Shown here one piece after another: positions 1 to 7,534 of a stretch of 64,000 nucleotides of DNA. A program made the position numbers and the translations under genes. The notes beneath the pieces were generated by a model, which was not told the DNA's origin, made no database searches, and saw only the letters and a list, made by a program, of their open reading frames with translations. Source of the DNA: Oharaeibacter diazotrophicus (GTDB lineage Bacteria; Pseudomonadota; Alphaproteobacteria; Rhizobiales; Pleomorphomonadaceae); the NCBI RefSeq assembly GCF_004362745.1, contig NZ_SNXY01000010.1, forward strand, positions 126,501-190,500, in the 5' to 3' direction. Within the stretch, counting starts at the first letter, position 1; every line of letters starts with the position of its first letter.

Positions 1-1
1 C

Positions 2-412
2 CAGCTCGGCCAGCGCGACGCCGTGATCGAGATCGGGCCGCTGCCGACCATCGTCGCCGACCGCCTCGCGGTCGAGCAGGTGTTCGCCAACGTGGTCGAG
101 AACGCGGTGAAATACCTGCGCGACGACCGGCCCGGGCGCGTCGCCGTCACGGCCACGGATGCGGGCGATGACATCGACTTCGCGATTTCCGATAATGGCC
201 GTGGCATCGACCCGCGCGATTTCGGCCGGATCTTCGAACTCTTCCGCCGCGCCGGCGTTCAGGACAGACCCGGCGAAGGCATCGGTCTCGCCTACGTCCA
301 GCTGCTGGTGCGCAAGCTCGGCGGCCGCATCGCCGTGGCCTCCGAGCCCGGCGCCGGAACCACTTTCACCATCACGCTGCCGAAGCGCTTCGACGGCGAG
401 GGGACACGATGA
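2..412 (+). CDS. Histidine kinase, C-terminal ATPase domain (5' end cut by window)
   Basis: This is the catalytic end of a membrane or cytosolic sensor histidine kinase; the frame is open to the window edge, so the sensor and dimerisation parts lie outside. The visible 137 residues are a HATPase_c domain: N box (NVVENAVKY), G1 box (DNGRGI), F box (IFELFRR) and G2 box (GEGIGLAYV), all intact, so it should bind ATP and phosphorylate a partner. Its stop overlaps the start of the next response-regulator gene (ATGA), implying translational coupling and that the receiver protein downstream is its probable partner. The arrangement of kinase followed by a stand-alone Rcp1-like receiver resembles bacteriophytochrome operons, but the sensor domain is not visible, so light sensing is only a guess. 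Confidence 0.9.
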   Translation, partial: QLGQRDAVIEIGPLPTIVADRLAVEQVFANVVENAVKYLRDDRPGRVAVTATDAGDDIDFAISDNGRGIDPRDFGRIFELFRRAGVQDRPGEGIGLAYVQLLVRKLGGRIAVASEPGAGTTFTITLPKRFDGEGTR

Positions 413-846
413 CGAATCTCTCCCGGCAACAGCCGGTCACCATCCTGATGATCGAGGACGACGAGGGTCACGCCCGTCTGATCGAGAAGAACATCCGCCG
501 CGCCGGCGTCTGCAACGAGGTCCGTCACTTCTCGAGCGGCACCGCGGCGGTCGAGCACCTGTTCTCGGACGCCCGCGAGGACGGCCCGGTGCTGGTGCTG
601 CTCGACCTCAACCTGCCCGACATGAGCGGCATCGACATCCTCGCCCGCATCAAGGGCGACGAACGGCTGAAGCGCGCGCCGGTGGTGGTGCTGACCACCA
701 CCGACGACCAGCGCGAGATCCAGCGCTGCTACGACCTCGGCTGCAACGTCTACATCACCAAGCCGGTGATCTACGACACCTTCGCCCAGGCGATCCGCCA
801 GCTCGGCCTGTTCCTCTCGGTGATGCAGATCCCGGAGGCGCCGTGA
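409..846 (+). CDS. Single-domain response regulator (Rcp1-like receiver)
   Basis: A 145-residue protein made only of a CheY-like receiver. The acidic pocket is IEDDEG near residues 15-20, the phospho-acceptor is Asp66 in LLDLNLP, the switch Thr lies in VLTTT, and the conserved Lys is in YITKP. There is no output domain, so it acts by phosphotransfer or protein contact, as in Rcp1 proteins that pair with phytochrome kinases. The start ATG overlaps the upstream kinase stop and its own end overlaps the next gene by 4 bases, so three signalling genes form one coupled operon. Cytosolic. The precise input and target cannot be told from sequence. Confidence 0.92.
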   Translation: MTNLSRQQPVTILMIEDDEGHARLIEKNIRRAGVCNEVRHFSSGTAAVEHLFSDAREDGPVLVLLDLNLPDMSGIDILARIKGDERLKRAPVVVLTTTDDQREIQRCYDLGCNVYITKPVIYDTFAQAIRQLGLFLSVMQIPEAP

Positions 847-1898
847 CCGCCGAGGGCAGGCCGATCAGGCTCCTCTACATCGACGACGACGTGGCGCTCG
901 GGCGCCTCGTCCAGAAGACCTTCGCGCGCCAGGGCATCGACGTCGTCCACGTGCCGAGCGGCGACGCCGGACTCGCATTGCTCGCCGCCGGCGGTTTCGA
1001 CGCGGTGGCGCTCGACCATTTCATGCCCGACCGCGACGGTCTCGACATCCTGCCCGACCTCGCGGTCGCCGACGGCGCGCCGCCGGTGATCTACGTGACC
1101 GGCGCCAACGAGGGCCGCATCGCCGTCGCCGCCATGAAGGCGGGGGCGGCCGACTACGTCATCAAGGACGTCGGCGGCGTGTTCCTCGACCTCCTGCGCG
1201 GCGCCGTCGAGCAGGCGCTGGAGGCGCGCGAGCTGCGCCTCGCCCGCGAGCGCGCCGAAGCGGAGATGCGCGTGGCGCGCGAGCGGGCCGAGATGCTGTT
1301 GCGCGAGGTCAACCACCGCGTCGCCAATTCGCTTCAGCTGGTGGGGTCGATGGTGGCGATGCAGCAACGCGGTGTCGCCGATCCCGCGGCGCGGGCGGCG
1401 CTCGCCGAGACCCAGGGCCGGATCGCCGCGATCGCCCAGATTCACCGCCGTCTCTACACTTCCGCCGACGTCGGCGCCGTCGAGATGCAGTCCTATCTCT
1501 CCGGCCTCGCCGGCGAGCTCGAGGCGGCGATGTCGGCCTCCGGCCACGGTCACCGGCTGGTGCTCGACGTGGCGCCGGTGCGCGTCGCCACCGACCGCGC
1601 GGTGTCGCTCGGCGTGGTGGTGACCGAACTCGTCACGAACGCGTTCAAATACGCTTACGGGGAGGGCGTCTCGGGCGAGATCCGCGTCGGCCTCGCCGAA
1701 CGCGGCGGGGGCGGCATCGCCCTGGTGGTCGAGGACGACGGCGTCGGCATGGCCGAGGGCGACGTCAAGGGCTCCGGCCTCGGCATGCGCGTGGTGCGCG
1801 CCATGCTCGACGCCCTGCGCGCCACGGCCGAGATCGACCGCGCCCATGCCGGCACCCGCGTCGTCATCCTGGTGCCGGCCGAGACGGCGGCGGCCTGA
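843..1898 (+). CDS. Receiver-HisKA_2 hybrid histidine kinase
   Basis: A 351-residue soluble protein starting at GTG 843, which overlaps the previous stop. Residues 8-125 form a receiver domain with Asp58 (in LDHFMPD) as phospho-acceptor and Lys108 in YVIKD. A coiled linker of repeated RERAEAEM-type residues (about 127-152) leads to a HisKA_2 dimerisation segment with phospho-His158 in REVNHRVANSLQ, then an HATPase_c domain ending near 350 (ELVTNAFKY, DDGVGM, SGLGMRVV). The receiver-first, kinase-last order without a sensor domain suggests it relays phosphate from the neighbouring kinase or receiver rather than sensing directly. HisKA_2 kinases are common in Alphaproteobacteria and several feed the general stress response; the nearby EcfG-type sigma factor makes that link attractive but unproven. 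Confidence 0.9.
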   Translation: MTAEGRPIRLLYIDDDVALGRLVQKTFARQGIDVVHVPSGDAGLALLAAGGFDAVALDHFMPDRDGLDILPDLAVADGAPPVIYVTGANEGRIAVAAMKAGAADYVIKDVGGVFLDLLRGAVEQALEARELRLARERAEAEMRVARERAEMLLREVNHRVANSLQLVGSMVAMQQRGVADPAARAALAETQGRIAAIAQIHRRLYTSADVGAVEMQSYLSGLAGELEAAMSASGHGHRLVLDVAPVRVATDRAVSLGVVVTELVTNAFKYAYGEGVSGEIRVGLAERGGGGIALVVEDDGVGMAEGDVKGSGLGMRVVRAMLDALRATAEIDRAHAGTRVVILVPAETAAA

Positions 1899-1949
1899 CG
1901 TTCGCGGCCGTGCCCGAGGCCCCGGACGACCGGGACCTCGGAAGCTGTT

Positions 1950-2330
1950 TCAGGCCGCGGCGGCGTGGTCGGGGTCGACCGGACGGGCGGCGAGGATCTC
2001 GCGGATCACGTGCGGCGGCACCGGCTTGCGGACGAACACGTGCTCGTGCGCCTTGAGCGCGCTCGGATCCGGCAGTTCGCCGGAGAGCACGATCGTGCGC
2101 ACCCCGTACTGCTCCTGGACCAGACGGGCGACGGCGAGGCCGGTGCGTCCGTCGGAGAGGTTGACGTCGATCACCGCGAGGTCGATCGGGTGGCGGCTGG
2201 CGAGTTCCAGCGCGCCCTGCAGGCAGTGCGCGGGCCCGATCGGGGTGCACCCGGCTTCCCAGGCCATGTCCGCGAGGTCCATGGCGAAGATCGGGTCGTC
2301 CTCCACGATCAGGATGTTGCGCAGGGTCAT
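1950..2330 (-). CDS. Single-domain response regulator
   Basis: A 126-residue stand-alone receiver, transcribed towards the kinase operon. It shows the acidic pair in IVEDDP, phospho-acceptor Asp55 in VIDVNLSDG, and the conserved Lys in VFVRKP. The sequence DVNLSDGRTG is typical of receivers related to PhyR and other alphaproteobacterial stress regulators, but the sigma-like output domain of PhyR is absent, so it is not PhyR. A Gly-rich, Ala-ending tail follows the domain. Upstream on this strand a GGAAC-N17-CATT element (2422-2447) resembles an EcfG promoter, so it may be a stress-induced receiver that modulates phosphate flow. Partner unknown. Confidence 0.88.
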   Translation of the reverse strand: MTLRNILIVEDDPIFAMDLADMAWEAGCTPIGPAHCLQGALELASRHPIDLAVIDVNLSDGRTGLAVARLVQEQYGVRTIVLSGELPDPSALKAHEHVFVRKPVPPHVIREILAARPVDPDHAAAA

Positions 2331-2421
2331 GGGCGTCTTCCTCCATCGTCGCCGTCGGCGCCGTCCACGGACGGGCGGTTCGCGCGCCCCGTTGCGGGGC
2401 GTCGGCTCCCGGTTACGGGAC

Positions 2422-2447
2422 AATGCGACGCTCCCCCTCCGGGTTCC
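2422..2447 (-). promoter_or_regulatory. Possible EcfG-type promoter (weak -10)
   Basis: On the reverse strand GGAAC (2447-2443), a 17-base spacer and CATT (2425-2422) lie about 90 bases before the start of the receiver gene ending at 1950. The -35 element is perfect; the -10 has one mismatch to CGTT. The same CATT variant occurs before the PRC-barrel gene. Confidence 0.4.
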
Positions 2448-2473
2448 GCGGCGGACCGGGCCTCGGCGGCGAC

Positions 2474-2498
2474 GGAACCGCCGGCGCCGCGGTTCGTT
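2474..2498 (+). promoter_or_regulatory. EcfG-type promoter before glgX
   Basis: GGAAC at 2474-2478, a 16-base spacer and CGTT at 2495-2498 match the alphaproteobacterial EcfG consensus exactly. The site is about 60 bases before the glgX start, the right distance for a promoter with a short leader. Confidence 0.75.
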
Positions 2499-2558
2499 CC
2501 CGACCTCGGGCCCACCCGCGCCGGGGACCCCCCGTCCCGCCCGCGCCAGGGAGATGAC

Positions 2559-4718
2559 ATGACCGATCTTTCCACCCTCGATCCCGCCGCGCCCGCCGTC
2601 CGAAGCGCGCGCCGGCGCGTCGAGCCCGGCCAGCCCTTTCCGCTCGGCGCCACGCCGGACGCCGGCGGCACCAACTTCGCCCTGTTCTCCGACCACGCCG
2701 AGCGCGTCACGCTCTGCCTGTTCGATCCGGCCGGCGGCGCCGAGACCGAGCGGATCGAGGTCGAGGAGTGCACCAACGGCGTCTGGCACGTCCGCGTGCC
2801 CGGCGTCGGCGTCGGCGCGGTCTACGGTTGGCGCGTCGACGGTCCCTGGGATCCGCACGCCGGCCACCGCTTCAACACGAACAAGCTGTTGATCGACCCC
2901 TACGCCCGCGATCTCGTCGGCGACCTCGTCTGGGACGACGCCGTCTACGGCTACACCGTCGGCGCCGGCGAGGAGGCCGACCTCGTGCTCGACGGCCGCG
3001 ACAGCGCCGCCTTCGTGCCGAAGGCCCGCGTGGTCGCGGACGAGGCGCCGCCGCGCCGCGCGGCCGGCGTGCCCTGGCACAAGGCGCTGATCTACGAGGC
3101 CCACGTCCGCGGGCTCACCATGCGCCACCCGCGCATCCCCGAGCGCCTGCGCGGCAGCTTCGCCGCCCTCGGCCGGCCGGAGATCGTCGGCCACCTGCGC
3201 AAGCTCGGCGTCACCGTGGTCGAACTGATGCCGGTGCACGCCTTCGCCCAGGACCGCCACCTCGTCGAGAAGGGGCTGTCGAACTACTGGGGCTACAACA
3301 CGCTGTCCTTCTTCGCGCCGGAGCGGCGCTATCTCTCGAGCGGCGCGCGCGAGGAGATCCGCGAGACCGTCGACCGCCTGCACGACGCCGGCATCGAGGT
3401 CGTCCTCGACGTCGTCTACAACCACACCTGCGAGGGCAACCACCTCGGCCCCACGCTGTCCTGGCGCGGCATCGACAACCGTTCCTACTACCGCCTGATG
3501 CCGGGCGACGGGCGCCACTACGACGACCTCACCGGCTGCGGCAACGCGCTCGACACCAACCACCCGCGCGTCCTGCAGATGGTGCTCGACAGCCTGCGCC
3601 ACTGGGCGACCGTCCACGGCGTCGACGGCTTCCGCTTCGACCTCGCCACCACGCTCGGCCGGCGGCCCGACGGCTTCGACCCGCGCCACCCGTTCTTCCA
3701 GGCGATCCAGCAGGATCCGGTGCTCGGCAATCTCAAGCTGATCGCCGAGCCCTGGGACGTCGGGCCCGGCGGCTACCAGCTCGGCAACTTCCCCGCCGGC
3801 TTCTCCGAGTGGAACGGCGACTACCGCGACGTCGTGCGCGACTTCTGGGCCGGTGCCGACGGCCTCATCGGCGCCTTCGCGTCCCGCCTCGCCGCCTCGG
3901 CGGACCTCTTCGGCGAGGGACACCGGCGGCCGTGGTCGAGCGTCAACTTCGTCACCGCCCACGACGGCTATACGCTGCACGATCTCGTCACCTACCAGGA
4001 CAAGCACAACGAGGCCAACGGCGAGGACAACCGCGACGGCCACTCCGACAACAGGAGCTGGAACTGCGGCGTCGAGGGCGAGACGGACGATCCCGACGTG
4101 CTCGCCCTGCGCGCCCGCCAGAAGCGCAACCTGATCGCCACGCTGTTCGTCAGCCAGGGCGTGCCGATGATCCTCGCCGGCGACGAGATGAGCAACGGGC
4201 AGGGCGGCAACAACAACGCCTATTGCCAGGACAACGAGATCGGCTGGGTCGACTGGCGGAACGAGGACGACCCGGATCTGTTCGAGTTCATCGGGAGGCT
4301 CTCGGATCTCCGGCGCCGGCGCACCGCGCTGGCCCGGGCCGAGTTCCTCACCGGCGACCGCGGCGTCCGCGGCCTGCCGGAGGTGACCTGGTACGGCTCG
4401 ACCGGGGCGCGGATGTCCGCCGACGACTGGACCCAGCCGCACGTCAAGTGCCTCTCGGTCCGGCTGTCGCCGTCGCGCCGGCGCGAACCGGTGATGCTGG
4501 TGATGCTGAACGGCGCCGAGGCCGGCGTCGAATTCACCGTGCCGGGTCAGCCCGCCACCTGGCGCCTCGTCGTCGACACCGCCGGCGACGTGCCGGAGGG
4601 CGACGAGGTCGCCTCCGGTGACGTCGTCGTGCTGTCGGGCCGCTCGCTGAGGCTCTACGAGGCCGCCATGCCGACGGCGGACGCCGCCGAAACCCCTTCG
4701 GGAGACGATCCGACATGA
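2559..4718 (+). CDS. glgX: Glycogen debranching enzyme GlgX
   Basis: GlgX hydrolyses alpha-1,6 branches of phosphorylase-limited glycogen in the cytosol. The 719-residue length is normal for the family. An N-terminal CBM48-like domain (residues about 20-130, with GGTNFALFSDHAERV) precedes the GH13 barrel. The catalytic set is visible: nucleophile Asp in GFRFDLA near residue 360, acid Glu in LIAEPWD near 397, and the third Asp in FVTAHDGY near 466. The ATG at 2559 follows an AGGGAG ribosome site and begins the conserved region. A perfect EcfG promoter lies just upstream, so glycogen or trehalose-related carbon turnover is probably part of the stress response here. No other glg or tre genes are in the window. 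A small membrane-protein gene overlaps its stop. Confidence 0.95.
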   Translation: MTDLSTLDPAAPAVRSARRRVEPGQPFPLGATPDAGGTNFALFSDHAERVTLCLFDPAGGAETERIEVEECTNGVWHVRVPGVGVGAVYGWRVDGPWDPHAGHRFNTNKLLIDPYARDLVGDLVWDDAVYGYTVGAGEEADLVLDGRDSAAFVPKARVVADEAPPRRAAGVPWHKALIYEAHVRGLTMRHPRIPERLRGSFAALGRPEIVGHLRKLGVTVVELMPVHAFAQDRHLVEKGLSNYWGYNTLSFFAPERRYLSSGAREEIRETVDRLHDAGIEVVLDVVYNHTCEGNHLGPTLSWRGIDNRSYYRLMPGDGRHYDDLTGCGNALDTNHPRVLQMVLDSLRHWATVHGVDGFRFDLATTLGRRPDGFDPRHPFFQAIQQDPVLGNLKLIAEPWDVGPGGYQLGNFPAGFSEWNGDYRDVVRDFWAGADGLIGAFASRLAASADLFGEGHRRPWSSVNFVTAHDGYTLHDLVTYQDKHNEANGEDNRDGHSDNRSWNCGVEGETDDPDVLALRARQKRNLIATLFVSQGVPMILAGDEMSNGQGGNNNAYCQDNEIGWVDWRNEDDPDLFEFIGRLSDLRRRRTALARAEFLTGDRGVRGLPEVTWYGSTGARMSADDWTQPHVKCLSVRLSPSRRREPVMLVMLNGAEAGVEFTVPGQPATWRLVVDTAGDVPEGDEVASGDVVVLSGRSLRLYEAAMPTADAAETPSGDDPT

Positions 4719-4906
4719 CCTACGAGCCCGACCGCACCACGTCCGCCCGTACGTCCGGCGACGGCCGCGACCCGGCCGCCCCGGTCCGCAACCCCACCGA
4801 GGCGCGCCAGGGCACGCCGCTCGGCCGCATGCGCCTCGTGCTGGCGATCGGCATCGTCGGCGTCGCCGTGGCGTTCCTGATCGCCTATTGGGCGACCCGC
4901 CCCTGA
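4715..4906 (+). CDS. Small single-pass membrane protein, unknown function
   Basis: A 63-residue protein whose ATG overlaps the glgX stop (ATGA), so it is translated with glgX. The first 40 residues are hydrophilic and rich in Arg, Asp and Pro; residues about 42-60 form one hydrophobic segment (RLVLAIGIVGVAVAFLIAYW) ending in ATRP. That predicts a short cytosolic tail and a single inner-membrane helix. I do not recognise the family. Because of its position it is probably co-induced with glgX under the EcfG promoter. Confidence 0.7.
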   Translation: MTYEPDRTTSARTSGDGRDPAAPVRNPTEARQGTPLGRMRLVLAIGIVGVAVAFLIAYWATRP

Positions 4907-4939
4907 CCGACCCCGCGCCGCCCAGGCGGCGCTTTTCCG

Positions 4940-4965
4940 GGAACCTCCGAAGCGCTTTCGGCATT
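4940..4965 (+). promoter_or_regulatory. Probable EcfG-type promoter before the PRC-barrel gene
   Basis: GGAAC at 4940-4944, a 17-base spacer and CATT at 4962-4965, about 45 bases before the start at 5011. The -35 is perfect and the -10 carries one mismatch. Confidence 0.5.
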
Positions 4966-5010
4966 CCCCTCCCAGCGCCAGGAGCGCTCCGAAATCAGAA
5001 GGAGAATCCG

Positions 5011-5667
5011 ATGAAGACGACGTCCACGCTCGCGATCACGGCCGCTCTCGCCCTCTTCGCCGCCCCCGTGATGGCGCAGGACCAGACCTCGCCGACCATG
5101 CCGCAGACCACCCCGCCGGCGGCGAGCGACAGCGGCACCTCGGGCACTTCGACCATGCCGTCGACGACGCCCGACACCGCCCAGACCACCCCGCCGGCCG
5201 CCTCGACGACCGACACCGCCGCGGCCCCGAGCACCACTGCGCCGACCTTCCTGCAGGCCCAGACCGACATGCAGTTCCTCGGCTCCAACCTGATGGGTGC
5301 CGACGTCCGCAGCGCCGCCGACGAGGATCTCGGCGACGTCAACGACGTGGTGTTCGACATGAATGGCAAGGCGGTCGGCGTCGTGGTCGGCGTCGGCGGC
5401 TTCCTCGGCATCGGCGAGAAGGATGTCGCGATCCCGTTCGAGCGCGTCACCATCACCCGTCCGGACGCCAACGACGACGACATCCGCATCAGCCTCGACA
5501 CCACCAAGGACGAGCTGAACGGCGCGCCCGAGTTCACCCGCTGGGCTCCGACCACCGCGTCGGCCACCACGGAGGGCGTGACGCCGAACACCACCGGCTC
5601 GACCGTGCGCGACGGTTCCGCCACCGATCCCGCGGCGCCGGTCGCCCCGACCGCCCCGGCGCAGTGA
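5011..5667 (+). CDS. Exported PRC-barrel domain protein
   Basis: A 218-residue exported protein. The ATG at 5011, preceded by AGAAGGAG, gives a clear signal peptide (MKTTSTLAITAALALFAAPVMA, cleavage after AMA-like VMA-Q). A low-complexity Thr/Pro/Ser/Ala stretch (residues 23-75) follows and then a PRC-barrel (about 85-165) with the typical pattern of a GADVRSAADEDLGDV start, a VGVVVGVGGFLGIGEKDV middle and an IPFERV strand. The C-terminus is again Thr/Ala-rich. PRC-barrel proteins of this periplasmic type are common in stress regulons of Rhizobiales; function unknown. A strong terminator follows, so it is transcribed alone, probably from the EcfG-like site upstream. Confidence 0.85.
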   Translation: MKTTSTLAITAALALFAAPVMAQDQTSPTMPQTTPPAASDSGTSGTSTMPSTTPDTAQTTPPAASTTDTAAAPSTTAPTFLQAQTDMQFLGSNLMGADVRSAADEDLGDVNDVVFDMNGKAVGVVVGVGGFLGIGEKDVAIPFERVTITRPDANDDDIRISLDTTKDELNGAPEFTRWAPTTASATTEGVTPNTTGSTVRDGSATDPAAPVAPTAPAQ

Positions 5668-5700
5668 CGGCCGGCGCACCCGGTCGACCGTGACGGTTCC

Positions 5701-5733
5701 GCCCCCGGGAAGCATCGCTTCCCGGGGGCTTTT
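5701..5733 (+). terminator. Rho-independent terminator after PRC-barrel gene
   Basis: A perfect 13-base-pair stem (5701-5713 with 5717-5729), a three-base loop and a TTTT run at 5730-5733. It is the clearest intrinsic terminator in the window. Confidence 0.9.
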
Positions 5734-5789
5734 CGCGCGCATCGTTCGTGCCGCCTCGTCAGAAGTGGAGCCCGCCTGCGGGATGTGCG

Positions 5790-6101
5790 ATGGTGACGGC
5801 GATGTTCGCCGGAACCGACGCGATGTCCGAAGAAGACGATCAGCACGTCCCTGGCGCGGCGCTCCTGCCGACGGCGCGGCTCGGCCAACTGTCGGCTACG
5901 CTGCGGGCCGAATTCGGGCCGTCGGAGGACGAAGCGACGCCACCGGCGCTCGCCGCGGCCGGAGCGGCCCTCGCGGAGCGGCTCGGCCGCAGCGGCGACG
6001 CCGCGACCGCGGGGGACGACGCGGACGACGCACCGTCCGAAGCAGGGGCCGACACCGCCTCCGAGACCGGAGCCGCCGCGGCACTCGGCGGCCGGCGTTG
6101 A
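5790..6101 (+). CDS. Small acidic Ala-rich protein, unknown (possible NepR-like)
   Basis: An open frame of 103 residues from ATG 5790, or 92 from ATG 5823; neither start has a strong ribosome site. The protein is acidic and Ala-rich, with two predicted helices around RLGQLSATLRAEF and PPALAAAGAALAERL, followed by a disordered Asp/Ala/Glu tail ending GGRR. It runs convergently with the EcfG-like sigma gene. NepR anti-sigma factors are short two-helix proteins encoded beside ecfG, and the helix-LRA-helix pattern is vaguely similar, but the NepR core residues are not convincingly present. It may be a diverged anti-sigma factor or an unrelated small protein. Confidence 0.5.
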   Translation: MVTAMFAGTDAMSEEDDQHVPGAALLPTARLGQLSATLRAEFGPSEDEATPPALAAAGAALAERLGRSGDAATAGDDADDAPSEAGADTASETGAAAALGGRR

Positions 6102-6171
6102 CGGCGTCCGGACGTGCGAACGCCGCGGCCGGAGGTCGGTCCGCGGCGTGTCGGTTCGGGCTCTGGACGGA

Positions 6172-6723
6172 TCAGGCGGCGACGACGGTGTCGCGCGGCA
6201 TCCGCCCGTCGGTGACGAAGAGATCGTCGGCGCGTTCCGCCTCCAGGAAGGCCAGCATCCGGTTGCGCGCCCGGTTGAGCCGGCTCTTGATGGTGCCGAC
6301 GGCGCAGCCGCAGATCTCGGCCGCCTCCTCGTAGGAGACGCCGAGCACGCCGATCAGGATCAGCACCTCGCGCTGCTCCGGCGGCAGCCGGTCGAGCGCC
6401 TCGCGCAGTTCGAGGCCGCGCAGCGACCATTCCTGGGTCGGCGGCAGCACGCAAGTCTCCGAGACGCAGCCGGCGGCGCCGGGATGCTCGCGTCCGGAGA
6501 TCTTGAGGCTGGTGTAGAAGGTGTTGCGCTGGATCGTGAACAGCCAGGACTTCAGGCTGGTGCCGGGCTGGAAGCGATGGGCGTTGGCGATGCCCTTGGC
6601 CAGGGTCTCCTGCACGAGGTCGTCGGCGTCCGTCGGGTTGCGGACGAGGGTCCTGGCGAAGGCCCGTAGGGCCGGTATCAACGCCGCGATCTCGCGGCGC
6701 GCGTCCCACGTCGGTTCGGTCAT
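6172..6723 (-). CDS. ecfG: EcfG-type RNA polymerase sigma factor (general stress response)
   Basis: A 183-residue ECF sigma factor that directs RNA polymerase to stress promoters. Region 2 spans about residues 15-75 (DADDLVQETLAKGIANAHRF, PGTSLKSWLFTIQRNTF) and region 4 about 105-160 (LPPEQREVLILIGV, SYEEAAEICGCAVGTIKSRLNRAR). These are hallmark sequences of the EcfG (ECF15) group. The start at 6723 begins the conserved part. Its own upstream region carries a perfect EcfG promoter (6788-6812), indicating autoactivation. In the family, activity is set by the anti-sigma factor NepR and the response regulator PhyR; neither is recognisable in the window, so this may be a secondary EcfG paralogue or an atypical arrangement. 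Stress-type genes with matching promoters surround it. Confidence 0.9.
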   Translation of the reverse strand: MTEPTWDARREIAALIPALRAFARTLVRNPTDADDLVQETLAKGIANAHRFQPGTSLKSWLFTIQRNTFYTSLKISGREHPGAAGCVSETCVLPPTQEWSLRGLELREALDRLPPEQREVLILIGVLGVSYEEAAEICGCAVGTIKSRLNRARNRMLAFLEAERADDLFVTDGRMPRDTVVAA

Positions 6724-6787
6724 CGTGCTCGTTCCGGATGGAGACCGCTGCGGACCGGGCGCTCCTCCCCGTCGTCCCCCGTTCGAC

Positions 6788-6812
6788 AACGCCCGCATCA
6801 CGTGTTCGTTCC
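6788..6812 (-). promoter_or_regulatory. EcfG-type promoter of the sigma gene
   Basis: On the reverse strand GGAAC (6812-6808), a 16-base spacer and CGTT (6791-6788), an exact match to the EcfG consensus. It lies 65 bases before the ecfG start and implies positive autoregulation. Confidence 0.8.
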
Positions 6813-6842
6813 CGCGCGCGGGCGGCCCGGCGCCCCCTTGGT

Positions 6843-6867
6843 GGAACCTGCGGGCCGCTTGGCGCTT
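6843..6867 (+). promoter_or_regulatory. Weak EcfG-like element, forward
   Basis: GGAAC (6843-6847), 16 bases, then GCTT (6864-6867), about 30 bases before the ATG at 6899. The -35 is perfect but the -10 matches poorly, so this is tentative. Together with the reverse-strand site it would make a divergent stress promoter pair. Confidence 0.3.
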
Positions 6868-6898
6868 CGGTGTCGGCAACGCGAGGAGAACGACGCGA

Positions 6899-7534
6899 AT
6901 GGCGCACGTGCGGGTCCGCATCGAGGAAATGGAGTATCGCCCGGCCGACCGGTCGCTGGTCGTGCTGGGCGTCGACGAGTTCCACGCGATCGTCACCGTG
7001 GTGATCAGCCCGGTCTATCCGCGCCAGCTCGCGGCCGACCTCCAGTTCGTCGCCAGCCACCCCGACGCGCGCGTCGTCGTCGGCCGTTCGGACGAGCACC
7101 CGGTCGGGAACCAGGGTGACGGCACGGTCGTTCCGCGCCGTGAACGCTCGCAGGAGGATGCCATGGACACGGCGCGCAGGGACGAGGGCCAGCCGCTCGG
7201 GCGGAGCCCGGTGGACGAGGACGGCACACCGGTATCGCGCCCGTTCGACGACCGCGGCGGCGAGAGTGCCGAGCGTCGGTCGGAGGGCGGCGCAAAGCCT
7301 TATACCACCGAGGTCGAGTCCTACCGCTCGGGGCCGCACCGCGGACCGGACGAGCGGGGCCCGCACGCCGACGCGGAGCGGACGTCGCGGCGCCGAGCCG
7401 AAGGCGACGACACTCCGGGGCGGAGCCACGCGACCCCCGACGACGTCACCCCCCGCACCTCCGCGGCCGCCGACGAGAGCCGTGTTGCCGCGACCGGGGA
7501 CCATTCCGGCCGGACGGCGGGTGGCAACCGATGA
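6899..7534 (+). CDS. Unknown hydrophilic protein, possibly with an internal second start
   Basis: One open frame of 211 residues from ATG 6899 (GAGGAG ribosome site). Residues 1-65 look like a small folded domain (VRVRIEEMEYRP, LVVLGVDEFHAIVTVVISP, DARVVVGRS) with strong G/C third-position bias. The rest is disordered, rich in Arg, Asp, Gly and Pro. An in-frame ATG at 7163 has a better ribosome site (CAGGAGG) and a perfect EcfG promoter just before it (7107-7132), so a 123-residue C-terminal product may be made alone under stress. No family recognised. The stop overlaps the next gene (ATGA). Alternatively these are two ancestral genes fused in frame. Confidence 0.6.
   Translation: MAHVRVRIEEMEYRPADRSLVVLGVDEFHAIVTVVISPVYPRQLAADLQFVASHPDARVVVGRSDEHPVGNQGDGTVVPRRERSQEDAMDTARRDEGQPLGRSPVDEDGTPVSRPFDDRGGESAERRSEGGAKPYTTEVESYRSGPHRGPDERGPHADAERTSRRRAEGDDTPGRSHATPDDVTPRTSAAADESRVAATGDHSGRTAGGNR
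7107..7132 (+). promoter_or_regulatory. EcfG-type promoter inside an open frame
   Basis: GGAAC (7107-7111), a 17-base spacer and CGTT (7129-7132), an exact consensus match. It lies within the 6899-7534 frame and about 30 bases before the internal ATG at 7163 with its CAGGAGG site. Confidence 0.7.

Noticed and set aside
1950-4964. A 1004-codon open frame on the reverse strand opposite glgX
   Set aside because: It is a GC-rich shadow of glgX; only the last 126 codons (1950-2330) resemble a known protein, the receiver.
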